This document shows, piece after piece, positions 44,864-53,307 of a stretch of DNA of 64,000 nt (positions are counted from its first letter, which is position 1; each line of letters begins with the position of its first letter). Below the pieces are notes generated by a model that worked only from the letters and a program-made list of their open reading frames with translations, ran no database searches and was not told the origin of the DNA. The stretch is from NCBI RefSeq assembly GCF_022414575.1, contig NZ_JADWYQ010000025.1, positions 1 to 64,000 on the forward strand, given 5' to 3'. The position numbers were made by a program, and so were the translations under genes. The DNA comes from Streptomyces sp. MUM 178J (lineage in GTDB: Bacteria; Actinomycetota; Actinomycetes; Streptomycetales; Streptomycetaceae).

Positions 44864-46792
44864 TCAGGAGCGGAGTGGGTTGGCGATGGTGACGTAGACC
44901 GACTGGGTGTCTACGGGGCCGATGAGTTCGTCGAGCCCGTGCAGCCGGGTGAGCAGATTGGCTTTGGAGCGCAGAGTGGGCGCGTCGAGGAGCAGCGCGG
45001 GCAGAGGTGAGCCCAGGTCCGCGGCGGAGGCGAGGAACTGGCGGAAGGCGGCGAGGAGCACCCGCTCATCGGCGAGGCGCTGTGCGCCGAACGCCCCGAT
45101 GAGGCCGAGGACGTTGTTGATGCCCAGGTAGTAGGCGAAGCGCTCGTCGGTGACGGCGTCGGAGACGAAGGTGTCGCTGTCCCGGCCGACGCCGGGCAGC
45201 CGGCGGTCGAGGTCGGCGCGACGGGATTCGCGGAAGTAGTAGCCCTGGTTGTCGCGGTAGCGGCCGCCGACGGGCCAGCCGTCGGGGTCGAGGAGCACCA
45301 GGGTGTTCTGCTGGTGGGCTTCGAGGGCGATGCCGGCGACGCCGTCCAGCCAGAGCACCGGGCGCACCACCTGGTCGAGGTAGCGCAGGAACCACTCGGC
45401 GGCGACGGCGCTGACGGGCCGGCCGGTGCGTGCGGAGAGGGTCCGCACGGTGGCGGCGATCCGGGAGTGCATGCCCGCTTTCCCCGGCCAGGGCCGGGGA
45501 GCGGTCAGGCCCGCGATGCAGACGGCGTCGTCCCCGGGCCCGAAGGGGTTGTGGCGCAGCAGTACGTCGAATCCGGGGACGGGCCGGCCATCGCTGGTGT
45601 CGACGGCCAGCCAGGCGGGGTCGCGCACGATGTCAAAGCCGGGGTGCTCGGCACGCCACTGCTCGGCGAGGCCGGCGCGGAGCAGCCGGTGGACTTCGAC
45701 GCCGCGGTGGAGTTCCTTGCGGAGGTTCTCACGGCGGGAGTTGGTGATCCGGACCCCGAGCGAGAGTTTGAGCATGGCTGCGACGCCGGGCCGGTGGACG
45801 GTGCGCACGGAGGATGTGGGGTGCCAGGGCTCGCCGTGGGGGCCCAGGTCGTGCAGCAGTCCGGCGTCCAGGAGCGCGGCGACGGCGGGGCGGTGGGGCA
45901 GGTCGCGGGCCTGCCAGGGGTGCAGCGGGAGGGGGACGGCGCCCTCCGGGTGGGGGAGTTCATCGCTGAGTCGGCGGACGAGTTGCTCGGCGGGGACGCT
46001 GCGGCCGCCTTCCGTCCAGGCGGATGCGCAGGCCAGGACGGATCGGTCGACGGCCATCCAGTGGAGCGGGAAGGAGCCGTGGAGCTCGGGTGAGTAGCGG
46101 CGGACTTCGGTGTCGGAGAGTCCTTCACGGCTTTTGGGGGTGGGGTGCAGGGGGTGGCCGAGCAGCAGCGACTGCTCGGCGGTGAGGAAGAAGTCCGCGG
46201 CGGGCTGCGGGGCGGGGCTGACCCTGCGGTCGGCGATGAACTCCGCCGTACGGCGTACGGAGTCGGCGACCCGGCCCACCAGGTCGACGCCGCCTTCGCG
46301 CCGGCCGGACTCGCGTCCGAGGAGGGCGGCGAGGGTGACGGCGTCCACGGGCGGGGCGTCCCGGGGGCCGCCTTCGAGGACGGGCGGGTCGAAACGGTGC
46401 CAGCCGGCGGGGGACCAGTAGCGGACGGGGACGAGGAGCGCGCCGGCGCTCGCCTTCAGCGGGATGCGCAGGGCGGGGCCCTCGGGATGGGCGAGGTCGT
46501 TCTCCCGTACCCAGCAGCGCAGGAGGTTCTCGACTCCGGCGGCGTCGGCCGCGCGGTGCGGGTCCGGGTGGTCGAGCGGGTCGTCCGCGGTGACGGCGGG
46601 GTGGGCGGCCGGGGCGCTCTCGGCGGAGGGGCCGGTGGAGGGCAGGCAGTCGTCTGCGTGGCCTCCCGACTGCTGCCGGGGGACCGTCACCGTCTCGACG
46701 GCAAGATGTCCGCGGAGCCTGTTCGCCCCTGTGGCGCGGGCGGCGGAGCGGCCGTCGGGCTCGGGCGCATCGGGCGAGGGAGTGGAGTTCAC
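44864..46792 (-). CDS. IucA/IucC-family siderophore synthetase (second copy)
   Basis: The protein has 642 residues. After an ~80-residue variable arm the core shows GHPLHPTPKSREG, LPLHPWQARDLP, TSSVRTVHRPG, a KLSLGVRITNSRREN segment and LEAHQQNTLVLLD. All are typical of NIS synthetases, including the phosphate-binding S-S-x-R-T and K-x-S-L. Sequence differs clearly from the paralogue downstream, so the two catalyse different steps. The GTG at 46792 lies 39 bp after the aminotransferase stop. Position and similarity suggest the first condensation of citrate with the amine, but this is inference. Confidence 0.92.
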   Translation of the reverse strand: MNSTPSPDAPEPDGRSAARATGANRLRGHLAVETVTVPRQQSGGHADDCLPSTGPSAESAPAAHPAVTADDPLDHPDPHRAADAAGVENLLRCWVRENDLAHPEGPALRIPLKASAGALLVPVRYWSPAGWHRFDPPVLEGGPRDAPPVDAVTLAALLGRESGRREGGVDLVGRVADSVRRTAEFIADRRVSPAPQPAADFFLTAEQSLLLGHPLHPTPKSREGLSDTEVRRYSPELHGSFPLHWMAVDRSVLACASAWTEGGRSVPAEQLVRRLSDELPHPEGAVPLPLHPWQARDLPHRPAVAALLDAGLLHDLGPHGEPWHPTSSVRTVHRPGVAAMLKLSLGVRITNSRRENLRKELHRGVEVHRLLRAGLAEQWRAEHPGFDIVRDPAWLAVDTSDGRPVPGFDVLLRHNPFGPGDDAVCIAGLTAPRPWPGKAGMHSRIAATVRTLSARTGRPVSAVAAEWFLRYLDQVVRPVLWLDGVAGIALEAHQQNTLVLLDPDGWPVGGRYRDNQGYYFRESRRADLDRRLPGVGRDSDTFVSDAVTDERFAYYLGINNVLGLIGAFGAQRLADERVLLAAFRQFLASAADLGSPLPALLLDAPTLRSKANLLTRLHGLDELIGPVDTQSVYVTIANPLRS

Positions 46793-46831
46793 GGGTCTTC
46801 CTTGTGCTGTCGCGTGCGATGTCGGCCGGGG

Positions 46832-48274
46832 TCAGTACGGCTGCCCGCTGTCGGAGCTCGGCGGGGAGGGGTGTGGTGCGGTGCGGCCTGCCGGGTAGGT
46901 GCGGCCGACCGCGGCGCGGCGCGAGGTCGCGGTGGTTTTCTCGGCGGCGGCCAGGGCGTCGGCGAAGCGGTCGAGGACGGCCGCCGCCTGTTCGTCGGTG
47001 AGGGTGAGGGGAGGCAGCAGACGGACGACGCTGGAGTGCCGTCCGCCCAGTTCGACGATGAGTCCGCGCCGCAGGCACTCCTGCTGCACGGCGGCGGCGA
47101 GGGCGGGTGCGGGCGGCGGGGCGACCGCGTCGGCAGCGGGGGCGTCCAGGTCGACCAGCTCGACGCCGATCATGAGCCCGCGGCCGCGGACGTCCCCCAT
47201 GCCGGGGTGGGCGGCACAGAGCCCCTGGAGCTGGCCGAGCATCCGGGCGCCGAGTGTGGCGGCGCGGTCGGCGAGGCGGTTCTCGCGGACGAAGGCGAGG
47301 GTGGCGGCGCCAGCGGCCATGGCGAGCTGATTGCCGCGGAAGGTCCCGGCGTGGGCGCCTGGCGGCCAGGCGTCGAGCCCCGAGCGGTAGACGATCACGG
47401 CGAGCGGCAGCGAACCGCCGATCGCCTTGGAGAGCACCATCACATCGGGGACGACACCGCTGTGTTCGACGGCCCAGAAGGCGCCGGTGCGGGCGACGCC
47501 CGTCTGGACCTCGTCGGCGATCAGGGGGATGGAGCGGGCTGCCGTGAGGGCGCGCATCCGCCTCATCCAGTCGTCCGGGGCGGGGATGACCCCGCCTTCT
47601 CCCTGGACCGGTTCGAGGATCATGCCGGCGGGGGCGGGCACGCCCCCCTTGGGGTCGTCGAGGAGGTGCTCGGCCCAGCGGGCGGCCAGTTCGGCCCCGC
47701 GGTCGCCGCCGATGCCGAAGGGGCAGCGGTAGCCGTGTGGAAACGGCAGCCTCGTCACCCGCACGTCGGTGGCTCCGCCCGAGGCGTCGAGCGCCCCGGC
47801 GGTCATGCCGTGGTAGGCGCCGGTGAAGGCGAGCAGCCCCTCGCGGCCGGTCGCGGTGCGCACGAGTTTGAGCGCTGCCTCGACGGCGTCCGTGCCCGCG
47901 GGGCCGCAGAACTGGATGCGTGCGTCGTCGGCGAGTTGACGCGGCAGCGTGGCGAACAGCTCGGTGGTGAAGGCGTCCTTGACGGGGGTGGCGAGGTCCA
48001 GGACGTGCAGCGGAGCGCCGGAGTCCAGGACCTTCTTGATCGCTTCGAGGACGACTGGGTGGTTGTGGCCCAGTGCCAGACTGCCGGCCCCTGACAGGCA
48101 GTCGAGGTAGCGGCGTCCGTCCGCGCCCTCGATGGTCAGCCCCCTGGCCCGGACGGGGACGATGGGCAGCGACCGGGCATAGGTGCGGGCGGCGGACTCA
48201 CGCAGCGACTGCCTGCGCAGAATCCCCTCGTGTGCCGCGGGGGGCGCGGCAGGGGCGGGTTCGGTCACGGACAC
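46832..48274 (-). CDS. Diaminobutyrate--2-oxoglutarate aminotransferase family protein
   Basis: The protein has 480 residues and is a class III PLP aminotransferase. The PLP lysine is in VLSKAIGGSLP, preceded by IADEVQTGVARTG; FTGAYHGMTAGAL holds the ring-stacking aromatic. Among relatives are RhbA and EctB, which make 2,4-diaminobutyrate from aspartate semialdehyde. As first gene of the siderophore operon it should supply the diamine precursor. The GTG at 48274 has AGGAGG. A long in-frame extension upstream is non-coding. The expected diaminobutyrate decarboxylase (RhbB type) is missing from the operon. Confidence 0.9.
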   Translation of the reverse strand: MSVTEPAPAAPPAAHEGILRRQSLRESAARTYARSLPIVPVRARGLTIEGADGRRYLDCLSGAGSLALGHNHPVVLEAIKKVLDSGAPLHVLDLATPVKDAFTTELFATLPRQLADDARIQFCGPAGTDAVEAALKLVRTATGREGLLAFTGAYHGMTAGALDASGGATDVRVTRLPFPHGYRCPFGIGGDRGAELAARWAEHLLDDPKGGVPAPAGMILEPVQGEGGVIPAPDDWMRRMRALTAARSIPLIADEVQTGVARTGAFWAVEHSGVVPDVMVLSKAIGGSLPLAVIVYRSGLDAWPPGAHAGTFRGNQLAMAAGAATLAFVRENRLADRAATLGARMLGQLQGLCAAHPGMGDVRGRGLMIGVELVDLDAPAADAVAPPPAPALAAAVQQECLRRGLIVELGGRHSSVVRLLPPLTLTDEQAAAVLDRFADALAAAEKTTATSRRAAVGRTYPAGRTAPHPSPPSSDSGQPY

Positions 48275-48607
48275 GGCTGTTCGTCCTCCTGCGTTGACAG
48301 ATGCGCCGCCCCGACGTGGCGCCGGCATGCCCGGGCGACAGGGGTAGAGGGTGAACTCCCATTCCCCCGTACGTGCTAACGACAGAGCGGCTCGGGGATC
48401 ACGGGTCATCCGAAGATCATTCGAAGATCTCGCACGGGCGGGCCGGAACCGCGGACCTGCTGCGTGCCGTCCCTGTCGGCACCGGCATAGTGGGGGGCCG
48501 CATCCCGACCGTGAACACATCGGCCGGGATGCACCTGTGCCCGTTCGACGGTGAACGCAGTGAACAGATTTCTGACGTCCGTTCTGAAGTCCCAGGGGGA
48601 TCACGAG
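48275..48607. promoter_or_regulatory. Divergent promoter region, siderophore operon / lipoprotein protease
   Basis: A 333-bp gap between divergent genes must hold both promoters. I searched by eye for an iron box (TTAGGTTAGGCTAACCTAA-like, DmdR1/IdeR) on both strands and found none. No clear -10/-35 pair could be fixed. Confidence 0.5.
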
Positions 48608-49783
48608 ATGCGACCCATTCGCCCGACGCTGGCGGCGGTCTCCACGGCCGCCGTGCTGGCGCTGACCGCTGCCGCGTGCGGTCCGAGCGAAGATGCGGCC
48701 GGCGACAAGCCCGGCGCGCCGGCGAGCCAGTCCGCCGACCAGAAGATCACGATCCCGGACGACCTCAAGGACAAGCTCAAGGAGCACGGGATCGATCTGG
48801 ACAAGTGGAAGAACGGCGAGTGGAAGAACTGGGACAGGGACACCTGGCTGCGAGAGGCCAAGGACTTCGTCAACCCGATCATCGAGGACCTGTGGGACCC
48901 GGACCGGATGCGTGAGGCCGACCCGCTGCCGGAGGAGCCCGTGGAGGACGACATCTCCGACGACCAGGGCGTGACCGACCCGACGCCGGAGCCGGTGGAC
49001 GCGCGTTTGGTGAAGGCTCCGTACCACGCCGGTGAGCCCGAGGCGGGCAAGCTGTTCTTCGACGGCCCGAAGGGCTCCATGGTCTGCTCGGCCACCGTCG
49101 TCAAGGACCCGGCCAACCCCGGCAAGTCCAACATGGTGTGGACCGCGGGCCACTGCGTCCACGCGGGCAAGGAGGGCGGCTGGTACCGCAACATCGCCTT
49201 CGTGCCGTCCTACAACGACGGCGCCAAGCCCACGGCCCAGTTGGAGCAGACGCCCAAGGAGGAGATCGCTCCGTATGGCGTCTGGTGGGGTGACTGGGCG
49301 CAGACCTCCGAGCAGTGGATCTCCGGCGGCGCGACGACCGGCGGACAGGGCGCGCCGTACGACTTCGCGGTGATCCATGTGACGCCGGAGAAGGACGGCG
49401 ACGGCAAGTCGCTGGAGGAGACGGTCGGTTCGGCGCTGCCCGTGGACTTCGACGCGCCGACGGCCCCGGACATCGCCGCCATGACCGCGACCGGCTACCC
49501 GGCGGCGCCGCCCTTCGACGGCCAGCGCATGTACCAGTGCTCCGACAAGCCGGGCCGACTGTCGATCAAGGCGGACGAGCCGACGATGTACCGCATCGGC
49601 TGCACCATGACGGGCGGTTCGTCCGGCGGCGGCTGGGTCGCCGAGGGCCGTGACGGCAAGCCGGCGCTGGTGTCCAACACCTCCATCGGCCCGGTGACGG
49701 CCGGCTGGCTGGCGGGGCCTCGTCTGGGCAAGGAGGCCCGGGGCGTCTACACGGCCGTCAGCGAGAAGTTCGCGGGCCGGTAG
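48608..49783 (+). CDS. Trypsin-like serine peptidase, probable lipoprotein
   Basis: The protein has 391 residues. The N-terminus MRPIRPTLAAVSTAAVLALT followed by AAACG suggests a lipoprotein signal, with lipid on Cys24, though the lipobox is weak. A charged stalk with DDLKDKLKEHGIDLDKWKNGE (~45-65) leads to a chymotrypsin-fold domain. The triad residues are the His of WTAGHCVH, the Asp of YDFAVIHV and the Ser of GGSSGGGW. It is probably an exported surface protease; the substrate is unknown. The ATG at 48608 has GGGGGA upstream. An in-frame GTG at 48551 is less likely. A bidirectional-looking hairpin ends the gene. Confidence 0.88.
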   Translation: MRPIRPTLAAVSTAAVLALTAAACGPSEDAAGDKPGAPASQSADQKITIPDDLKDKLKEHGIDLDKWKNGEWKNWDRDTWLREAKDFVNPIIEDLWDPDRMREADPLPEEPVEDDISDDQGVTDPTPEPVDARLVKAPYHAGEPEAGKLFFDGPKGSMVCSATVVKDPANPGKSNMVWTAGHCVHAGKEGGWYRNIAFVPSYNDGAKPTAQLEQTPKEEIAPYGVWWGDWAQTSEQWISGGATTGGQGAPYDFAVIHVTPEKDGDGKSLEETVGSALPVDFDAPTAPDIAAMTATGYPAAPPFDGQRMYQCSDKPGRLSIKADEPTMYRIGCTMTGGSSGGGWVAEGRDGKPALVSNTSIGPVTAGWLAGPRLGKEARGVYTAVSEKFAGR

Positions 49784-49826
49784 AGCCCGGGCCGGTCCAG
49801 CGGCCAGCAGGTCCACCGCTGCGGCG

Positions 49827-49864
49827 GAAGGCCCGCGCTCCCGGGAACGAGAGCGCGGGCCTTC
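49827..49864. terminator. Bidirectional terminator between protease gene and hflX
   Basis: GAAGGCCCGCGCTC (49827-49840) pairs perfectly over 14 bp with 49851-49864 around a 10-nt loop, between convergent genes. Confidence 0.85.
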
Positions 49865-49910
49865 CACGTACGGCAGGAGCGCCCGGCAGGCCGCCGGCGC
49901 GCCGGACTTG

Positions 49911-51416
49911 TCAGCCGGCCACCGGGACGTACGGGGCCAGCGCGGCGGCCAGCTCCTCGTGCACACGGGCCTTGAGCAGAGTGCCCTCCGTGGTGTGCTC
50001 CTCGGAGATCACCTCACCGTCGGCATGCACCCGCGAGACCAGTGCGCCCTGGGTGTACGGCAGCAGCACCTCGATCTCGACCTGCGGCCGCGGCAGCTCG
50101 GCGTCGATCAGCGCCAGCAGCTCGCCGATGCCCTCGCCCGTCCGTGCGGAGACCGCGATCGCATGCCGCTCGACGCGCAGCAGCCGCTGCAGCACGAGCG
50201 GATCCGCCGCGTCCGCCTTGTTGATCACCACAATCTCGGGCACGTCCACCGCGCCGACATCGCGGATCACCTCGCGCACGGAAGCGAGCTGCTCCTCGGG
50301 GGTCGGATGCGATCCGTCCACCACATGCAGGATGAGATCGGAGTCGCCGACCTCCTCCATGGTGGAGCGGAACGCCTCGACCAGGTGGTGCGGCAGATGC
50401 CGGACAAATCCCACGGTGTCGGCCAGCGTGTAGAGCCGGCCGCTGGGCGTCTCCGCCCGCCGCACGGTCGGGTCGAGGGTGGCGAACAGTGCGTTCTCCA
50501 CCAGGACGCCCGCGCCCGTGAGGCGGTTGAGCAGCGAGGACTTCCCGGCGTTGGTGTATCCGGCGATGGCGACCGACGGCACCTTGTTGCGGCGCCGCTC
50601 CTGCCGCTTGATCTCCCGGCCGGTCTTCATCTCCGCGATCTCCCGGCGCATCTTCGCCATCTTCTCGCGGATCCGCCGCCGGTCCGTCTCGATCTTGGTC
50701 TCACCGGGGCCGCGGGTGGCCATGCCCCCGCTGCCGCCGCCGCCCATCTGCCGGGACAGCGACTGACCCCAGCCGCGCAGCCTGGGCAGCATGTACTGCA
50801 TCTGCGCGAGGGCGACCTGCGCCTTGCCCTCTCGGGACTTGGCGTGCTGGGCGAAGATGTCCAGGATCAGGGCGGTGCGGTCGACCACCTTGACCTTGAC
50901 GACGTCCTCAAGGTGGATCAGCTGGCCAGGGCTCAGCTCACCGTCGCACACCACGGTGTCGGCGCCGGACTCCAGCACGATGTCGCGCAGCTCCTGCGCC
51001 TTGCCCGAGCCGATGTACGTCGCCGGGTCCGGCTTGTCGCGGCGCTGGATGACACCGTCGAGCACCACTGCGCCCGCCGTCTCGGCGAGGGCCGCGAGCT
51101 CCGCGAGGGAGTTCTCCGCGTCCTGCACGGTCCCCGAGGTCCATACGCCGACGAGTACCACGCGCTCCAGGCGCAGCTGCCGGTACTCGACCTCGGTGAC
51201 GTCTTCGAGCTCGGTGGAGAGGCCGGCGACGCGGCGCAGCGCGGCGCGGTCGGAGCGGTCGAACTGGTCGCCGTCCCGGTCTCCGTCGATCTCGTGGCTC
51301 CAGGCGACGTCCTCTTCCATCAGGGCATCGGCCCGAAGGCTCTCGGCACGACGGCCGGCGCTGGGCTTTTGTGCGAAGCGCGGCTCGTCCTGGGAAGGGG
51401 ATGAAGAGGAGGTCAT
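49911..51416 (-). CDS. hflX: GTPase HflX
   Basis: The 501-residue GTPase binds the ribosome; in known bacteria it splits stalled or heat-damaged ribosomes. The N-terminal HflX domain contains DPATYIGSGKAQEL and the glycine-rich linker MGGGGSGGMATRGPGETKIE. The G domain has GYTNAGKSS (G1), the G3-region LADTVGF and NKAD (G4). An N-terminal extension of ~70 acidic residues is usual in actinobacteria. The ATG at 51416 has AAGGA. It lies among translation and stringent-response genes. No partner gene is adjacent in the same transcript, apart from the M1 peptidase gene 181 bp upstream. Confidence 0.95.
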   Translation of the reverse strand: MTSSSSPSQDEPRFAQKPSAGRRAESLRADALMEEDVAWSHEIDGDRDGDQFDRSDRAALRRVAGLSTELEDVTEVEYRQLRLERVVLVGVWTSGTVQDAENSLAELAALAETAGAVVLDGVIQRRDKPDPATYIGSGKAQELRDIVLESGADTVVCDGELSPGQLIHLEDVVKVKVVDRTALILDIFAQHAKSREGKAQVALAQMQYMLPRLRGWGQSLSRQMGGGGSGGMATRGPGETKIETDRRRIREKMAKMRREIAEMKTGREIKRQERRRNKVPSVAIAGYTNAGKSSLLNRLTGAGVLVENALFATLDPTVRRAETPSGRLYTLADTVGFVRHLPHHLVEAFRSTMEEVGDSDLILHVVDGSHPTPEEQLASVREVIRDVGAVDVPEIVVINKADAADPLVLQRLLRVERHAIAVSARTGEGIGELLALIDAELPRPQVEIEVLLPYTQGALVSRVHADGEVISEEHTTEGTLLKARVHEELAAALAPYVPVAG

Positions 51417-51597
51417 TGGATCCTTACGTCGATGGGAGTGATGGCGACTGTCGTCGTCGTTGTGTCCGTCACAACGTGTGACCTGGCCGGATGATTCCCG
51501 GGCGGCCCCGGGTCCCCGGGGGCGGTGCCCGCCGGGCGCGGCCGCGTCGCCCACATGTCGATGGTCCCACGCCGCCACGGGGTGCGTCACCCGGGTT

Positions 51598-53109
51598 TCA
51601 GTGCGCTGCCGGGAGGGCGTCGGCGGGTTGCCGGGCGCCGGTGGCGGGCCCGGTCTTCCAGTCGGGGTGGCCGGGCATGGGCGGAGTGCGCTTGCCGTAC
51701 AGCCAGTCCTGGAAGAAGCGCGAGAGGTCGCGTCCGGCGATGTCGGAGGCGAGCGAGGTGAAGTCCGCGGTGCTCGCCGTGGAGTCGCGGTGGGCGCGCA
51801 CCCACTCCCGCTGCAGCCGGTCGAAGGCGGCCGCGCCGATCTCCTGCCGCAGCGCGTAGAGCACCAGGGCGCTCCCGTCGTACACGATGGGGCGGAAGAG
51901 GCTGAGCTTCTGCCCTGGGGCGGCCGGTTTGGGTGCGGCGGGCGGTCCTCCGTCGGCCCGCCATGCGTCGGACTGCGTGTACGCGTGGCGCATGCGCCGC
52001 TCCAGGGTGTAGCCCTCGTGCTCCTCCGCGTACCGGGACTCGTACCAGGTGGCATGGCCTTCGCTGAGCCAGAGGTCGGACCAGCGGCGGAGTGAGACGC
52101 TGTTGCCGAACCACTGGTGCGCCAGCTCGTGCACCATGATCGAGTCGACATACCACTCGGGATGTCCGGGTTCTGTGAAGAGCCCGCGCTCGAACAAGGA
52201 CAGCGTCTGCGTCTCCAGCTCGAATCCGGTGCGGGCGTCGGCGATCAGCACCCCGTAGGTCTCGAAGGGGTACGGGCCGACTCTCCTTTCCATCCAGGCC
52301 AGTTGTGCGGGGGTCTTGTCGAGCCAGGGTTCCAGCTTCCGGGCGTCCGCGGCGGGCACGACGTCCCGCAGCGGGAGCCCGCGCGGTCCCGTGCGCTTCA
52401 GGACGGCGGAGCGGCCGATGGAGACCTGGGCCAGCTCCGTGGCCATGGGGTGGCCGCTGCGGTAGGACCAGGTGATGTGGTCGCCGGCGCCCGTGCGCGC
52501 CGTACGCACTCCGTTGGCCACCGCGGTCAGCTCCTTGGGCGCGGTGATGCGGAAGGTGAAGTACGCCTTGTCCGCGGGGTGGTCGTTGCAGGGGAAGACG
52601 CGGTGGGCGGCGTCGGCCTGGTTGGCCATCGCCAGTCCGTCGCCGGTGCGCACCCAGCCTCCTGCGTTCTTGTCTCCCCGGGGGTCGCTGGTGTGGTCGA
52701 CGGCGATGCGCAGCCGCTGCCCGGGGGTGAGGGGCACGGCGGGTTCGACGACCAGGTCCTCGCCCGCGGCGGCGAATTCGGCGGGGGCGCCGTTGACCCT
52801 GACGCTGCGGACGGTCCCATGGGTGAAGTCGAGGTTGATGCGGTCCAGCGGCTGCGTCGCCCAGGCGTCGATCTTGGTGATGGCGTCGAGCGGCTCGGCG
52901 TTGTCGCCGTGGTATGTGAGGGCGATGTCGTACGCGACCACGTCGTAGCCGGGGTTGCCGAGGTCGGGGAAGAGCGGGTCCCCGATGCCGAGGGGCGCGC
53001 GCTCGGGCAGGGCCGCGGCGACGAGGGCGGCCGAGGCGGCGGTCAGCAGGGCGACGCGCAGACGGCGGCGGGCCGACGGCCGACGGGACGGCGGTGAGGT
53101 GTGCGGCAT
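51598..53109 (-). CDS. Secreted M1 family zinc metallopeptidase
   Basis: The protein has 503 residues. A twin basic N-terminus and hydrophobic core (17-35) form a signal peptide. The zinc motif is HELAHQW (His327, Glu328, His331) with Glu350 (WLSEGHATW). The GxMEN exopeptidase motif is changed to GFELET (295-300), still with glutamate. It ends shortly after the catalytic and helical domain, so it lacks the large C-terminal domain of classical aminopeptidases N. It probably cleaves peptides outside the cell. The ATG at 53109 has AAGGC only as a weak site. Confidence 0.9.
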   Translation of the reverse strand: MPHTSPPSRRPSARRRLRVALLTAASAALVAAALPERAPLGIGDPLFPDLGNPGYDVVAYDIALTYHGDNAEPLDAITKIDAWATQPLDRINLDFTHGTVRSVRVNGAPAEFAAAGEDLVVEPAVPLTPGQRLRIAVDHTSDPRGDKNAGGWVRTGDGLAMANQADAAHRVFPCNDHPADKAYFTFRITAPKELTAVANGVRTARTGAGDHITWSYRSGHPMATELAQVSIGRSAVLKRTGPRGLPLRDVVPAADARKLEPWLDKTPAQLAWMERRVGPYPFETYGVLIADARTGFELETQTLSLFERGLFTEPGHPEWYVDSIMVHELAHQWFGNSVSLRRWSDLWLSEGHATWYESRYAEEHEGYTLERRMRHAYTQSDAWRADGGPPAAPKPAAPGQKLSLFRPIVYDGSALVLYALRQEIGAAAFDRLQREWVRAHRDSTASTADFTSLASDIAGRDLSRFFQDWLYGKRTPPMPGHPDWKTGPATGARQPADALPAAH

Positions 53110-53307
53110 GCCTTACGGCTATCAGCGCACGGATGGCGGCAGGACGCGGCGCGCGTCATGCCACCCGAACGGGTCGGCTGTCCGAACCCGGTCGGCCCGC
53201 ATCGGGGCGGCGTGCGTCCGGGCGCCCGAACGGCTCAGCGTGGACCGGTCATTGCACACGGGGGCGCGGTGCGCACCGGTCGGTGCGCTGCGCCGGCAGA
53301 CGCCGTT

